A model generated the notes under the pieces. That model was not told the origin of the DNA. It saw nothing but the letters and a program-made list of their open reading frames with translations, and made no database searches. Positions 61,736 to 64,000 of a DNA stretch of 64,000 nucleotides are shown piece after piece. A program made the translations under genes and the position numbers. Numbering within the stretch: the first letter of the stretch is position 1; each line of letters opens with the position of its first letter. The DNA is taken from the NCBI RefSeq assembly GCF_051216895.1, contig NZ_JBPKAO010000004.1, forward strand, positions 124,001 to 188,000, given 5' to 3'. This DNA comes from Aquipuribacter sp051216895 (GTDB lineage Bacteria; Actinomycetota; Actinomycetes; Actinomycetales; JBBAYJ01).

Positions 61736-63301
61736 GTGCCCCTTCACGTCCCCACCCGCCTGAGCAGCCGCACCGCCCTCGACCGCGCCCGGTCGACGGC
61801 TCCGGAGGCGTTCCTCGGCGACCGGCTCCGCAACCTGTACGACGGGCGGTGGCAGGACGCCGGCACCCCGGCCACCCTCGTCACCCCGGTGGACGGCACC
61901 CCGCTGGCCGACATGGGCAAGGTCGACGCGGCCACGGCGCAGGCCGCGGTCGACGCCGCCGCCCGGGCGCACGTGGACTGGGCCGCCCAGCCCTACGCGC
62001 ACCGCCACGCCCGGGTCAGCGAGGCCGTCGAGCTGCTCGGCGCGGCGCGCGACGACCTGGCGCTGCTGCTGGCCTGGGAGATCGGCAAGCCGTGGCGGAT
62101 GGCCTGCGCCGACGTCGACCGCGCGCTGGACGGGGTCCGCTGGTACCTGGAGGAGTGCGAGGCGATGCTGGCTGTCGACGTGGACGGCAACCCGTACGAG
62201 CGCACCGCCCTGCCGGGACCGGTCAGCAACATCGCGTCGTGGAACTACCCGATGTCGGTCCTGGTCCACTCCGAGCTGGTGCAGGCCCTGGCCGGCAACG
62301 CCGTGGTCGCCAAGACCCCCACCCAGGGCGGGGCCGTCACCCTCACCCTCGCCCATGCCCTGATGGCCCGCGCCGGCCTCCCGGTGACGCTGCTGTCCGG
62401 GGTGGGTGGCGAGCTGTCCGACGCCCTGGTCCGCAACCCGCGGATCGGTGCGCTGGCCTTCGTCGGTGGGCGGTCCAACGGGGGCAAGGTCGCGACCCAG
62501 CTGGTCGACACCGGCAAGCGGCACATGCTCGAGCAGGAGGGCCTCAACACCTGGGGCGTCTGGGGGTTCAGCGACTGGGACCGACTGGCCGGGCACCTGC
62601 GCAAGGGCTTCGAGTACGGCAAGCAGCGCTGCACCGCCTACCCCCGCTTCGTGGTGCAGCGTGACCTGGTCGACGCGTTCCTCGAGGTCTACCTGCCGAT
62701 CGTCCGGTCGTTGCGCTTCGGTCACCCGCTGGCCGTCGAGGCGGACGACGACCCGCTGCCCGACCTGGACTTCGGCCCGCTCATCAGCGCCGCCAAGGCG
62801 GTGGAGCTCGAGCAGCGGATGTCGGAGGCCCTGCAGCGCGGGGCGACGCCGCTGTACCGGGGGCGGGTCTCCGACGGGCGGTTCGTCGAGGGCCAGGACA
62901 CCTCCGCCTACCACGCCCCGATGACGCTGCTGGCCCCGCCGGGAGGGTCGCGCCTGATGCACGAGGAACCGTTCGGTCCGGTCGACACCATCGTCGTGGT
63001 CGACACCGAGGCCGAGCTGCTGGCCCAGATGAACGCCAGCAACGGCGCCCTGGTGGCCTCCCTGGCCTGCGACGACACCGCGCTGGCGGCGAGGCTCGCC
63101 GAGCACGTCCAGGCGTTCAAGGTCGGGATCAACCAGCCGCGCTCGCGCGGGGACCGGGCGGAGCCCTTCGGCGGCCGGGGCGGGTCGTGGAAGGGAGCCT
63201 TCGTCGGAGGCACGCACCTGGTGCACGCCGTCACCCAGGGGCCGGCGGGGGAGCACCTGTACGGCAACTTCCCGGGCTACTCCCGCACCCCGCCGACCTG
63301 A
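61736..63301 (+). CDS. Aldehyde dehydrogenase family protein with atypical motifs
   Basis: This 521-residue protein has the aldehyde dehydrogenase fold. The substrate-channel segment is VSNIASWNYPMSVLVHSELV. The nucleophilic cysteine is in YGKQRCTAYPRFVVQ (near residue 298). EEPFGPVDTIVVVDTEAEL matches the C-terminal oxyanion region. Two usual motifs differ: the FTGSxxxG turn is FVGGRSNGG, and the ELGGK general-base motif is QEGLNTWGV (Glu near residue 268). It may therefore use a special substrate or be a non-classical member. The GTG at 61736 has CGGAGG five bases upstream. It converges with an ATP-grasp gene. Confidence 0.87.
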   Translation: MPLHVPTRLSSRTALDRARSTAPEAFLGDRLRNLYDGRWQDAGTPATLVTPVDGTPLADMGKVDAATAQAAVDAAARAHVDWAAQPYAHRHARVSEAVELLGAARDDLALLLAWEIGKPWRMACADVDRALDGVRWYLEECEAMLAVDVDGNPYERTALPGPVSNIASWNYPMSVLVHSELVQALAGNAVVAKTPTQGGAVTLTLAHALMARAGLPVTLLSGVGGELSDALVRNPRIGALAFVGGRSNGGKVATQLVDTGKRHMLEQEGLNTWGVWGFSDWDRLAGHLRKGFEYGKQRCTAYPRFVVQRDLVDAFLEVYLPIVRSLRFGHPLAVEADDDPLPDLDFGPLISAAKAVELEQRMSEALQRGATPLYRGRVSDGRFVEGQDTSAYHAPMTLLAPPGGSRLMHEEPFGPVDTIVVVDTEAELLAQMNASNGALVASLACDDTALAARLAEHVQAFKVGINQPRSRGDRAEPFGGRGGSWKGAFVGGTHLVHAVTQGPAGEHLYGNFPGYSRTPPT

Positions 63302-63326
63302 CCTGCGGCGACCCCGGCGGGTATCA

Positions 63327-63354
63327 GCCGCCCGGGGTCCCGCTCCTGGGCGGC
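63327..63354. terminator. Hairpin between the ALDH and ATP-grasp genes
   Basis: GCCGCCC (63327-63333) pairs with GGGCGGC (63348-63354) between two convergent genes, 26 bases after the ALDH stop. The stem is short and the loop is 14 bases. Confidence 0.5.
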
Positions 63355-63394
63355 ACACCCACCGTCCGGGGAGGTCCGCATGTTCTTCTGAGGC

Positions 63395-64000
63395 TCACGC
63401 CACCGTCTGCGACGCGAGGTACCTGGCGATCTCGCGCGGCCCGCTCACCGGGGCCACGGCCTCGACGTCGGGGTTGTAGTTCGTGTTGGTGTTGACGTCG
63501 TAGGTCACCACCCGGCCGTCGGTGGTCTCGATGTACTCGATGCCGGCGATCTCGATGCCGGTGGCGGCCAGGAACGCCTCGTAGCGCTCGAGCAGGGGCG
63601 GGACGTGCCCCTCGCGCAGACGGAACAGCGGAGCGCCGTCCACCCCGCAGGCGTCGGCCGGGCACAGCTCGAAACCCTGCGCCGTGGACGCCGCGACGGC
63701 GTAGAGGAACCGGCCGCCGACGAACTCCGCGCGGGTGACGAACGGCTCCGCCGGGGCGACGTACTCCTGCACCAGGGCGACGCCGTCCACGGGCTCCACC
63801 CACTGCGGCGAGGACACGTGCGCCGTCAGCGAGGCCAGGTCGTCGAATCGTCGGACCCCCAGGCCCTTGCCCCCCTGGTTGTGCTTGGTCACCACCGAGT
63901 CGGTGCCGCGCCCGAACAGCGACCGGGCCCCCGCGACGACCTGCTCACGGTCGAAGGCCACCACCGTCAGCGGGGTGTCGATGCCCGCCGCCCGCAGGGC
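63395..64000 (-). CDS. ATP-grasp family protein, C-terminal part
   Basis: Only the last 201 codons are inside the window; the frame stays open to the right edge, where the gene's 5' part is lost. The visible part is the ATP-grasp fold: SVVTKHNQGGKGLGVRRFDD (the lysine and glycine-rich loop over ATP), LVQEYVAPAEPFVTRAEFVG, and IAGIEYIETTDGRVVTYDVNTNTNYN, read in parts, with the Glu and Asn that bind magnesium. Such enzymes ligate carboxylates to amines or thiols, as in RimK-like ligases. The substrate is unknown. It ends 93 bases from the convergent aldehyde dehydrogenase. Confidence 0.85.
   Translation of the reverse strand, partial: ALRAAGIDTPLTVVAFDREQVVAGARSLFGRGTDSVVTKHNQGGKGLGVRRFDDLASLTAHVSSPQWVEPVDGVALVQEYVAPAEPFVTRAEFVGGRFLYAVAASTAQGFELCPADACGVDGAPLFRLREGHVPPLLERYEAFLAATGIEIAGIEYIETTDGRVVTYDVNTNTNYNPDVEAVAPVSGPREIARYLASQTVA

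Noticed and set aside
63372..63392. A three-codon ORF (Met-Phe-Phe-stop) after GGGGAGG
   Set aside because: It has a good ribosome-binding-like sequence, but three codons between convergent genes can easily arise by chance, and nothing supports translation.

Overview
The window is very GC-rich (roughly three quarters G+C). It carries many genes found together only in Actinomycetota: a WhiB/WblE regulator, bS22, Rex next to hemA, a large NAD-dependent glutamate dehydrogenase, a PdtaS-type histidine kinase, an LAxTG sortase substrate, and a tmRNA whose tag reads ADSKRSDFSLAA. An actinomycete chromosome is the safe reading; I cannot name the genus. No rRNA, tRNA, IS element, phage gene or CRISPR array is visible. 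Genes are dense, often overlap by four bases (ATGA or GTGA), and many starts look leaderless.

Layout. 1-744: end of proC and a small conserved gene. 760-5887 (minus): a trkA-trkH-trkH potassium uptake operon, then DUF305 and DUF3105 membrane proteins. 6049-7224: an AcuC-like deacetylase. 7326-17858: bS22, an epimerase, an acyltransferase, a glutaredoxin-like protein, then rex-hemA-hemC-hemD-hemB, a MarR regulator and hemL. A Rex-type operator overlaps the rex promoter. 17855-22941: a phosphoglycerate-mutase-like protein and the System II cytochrome c maturation set (resA, ccdA, resB, ccsB). 22951-28280: two homologous repeat-GGDEF proteins flanking pruA. 28347-33976: a DUF2505 protein divergent from gdhB. 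33998-36281: a PdtaS-like kinase convergent with whiB, whose upstream region holds a second Rex-like operator and further palindromes.

36282-38118: a membrane protein and an anti-sigma/sigma pair of the SigF/SigB type. 38253-47550: a 1459-residue FHA/FtsK-type protein with three P-loops, divergent from a Tad pilus cluster (TadA, TadB, TadC, a small pilin-like protein, two TadE-like proteins, a TadG-like protein). A perfect 25-bp palindrome lies between them. 47557-50174: a DUF1684 protein, an SDR and prfB. 50423-52489: a sortase-anchored surface protein with a TTDP stalk and three two-cysteine modules. 52695-59040: ftsE-ftsX-M23 peptidase, smpB, a large HAD-type protein, and ssrA. 59141-64000: a DUF305 lipoprotein, an LVIVD-repeat secreted protein, an aldehyde dehydrogenase with unusual motifs, and a truncated ATP-grasp gene.

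Themes. Tetrapyrrole synthesis, redox sensing (Rex, WhiB) and cytochrome c assembly sit side by side, so heme supply and respiratory redox state are probably coordinated. Cell-division hydrolysis (FtsEX plus M23) and trans-translation (SmpB, tmRNA) form the second housekeeping block. The most accessory-looking parts are the FHA/FtsK-Tad block, the LAxTG protein and the HAD gene between smpB and ssrA.
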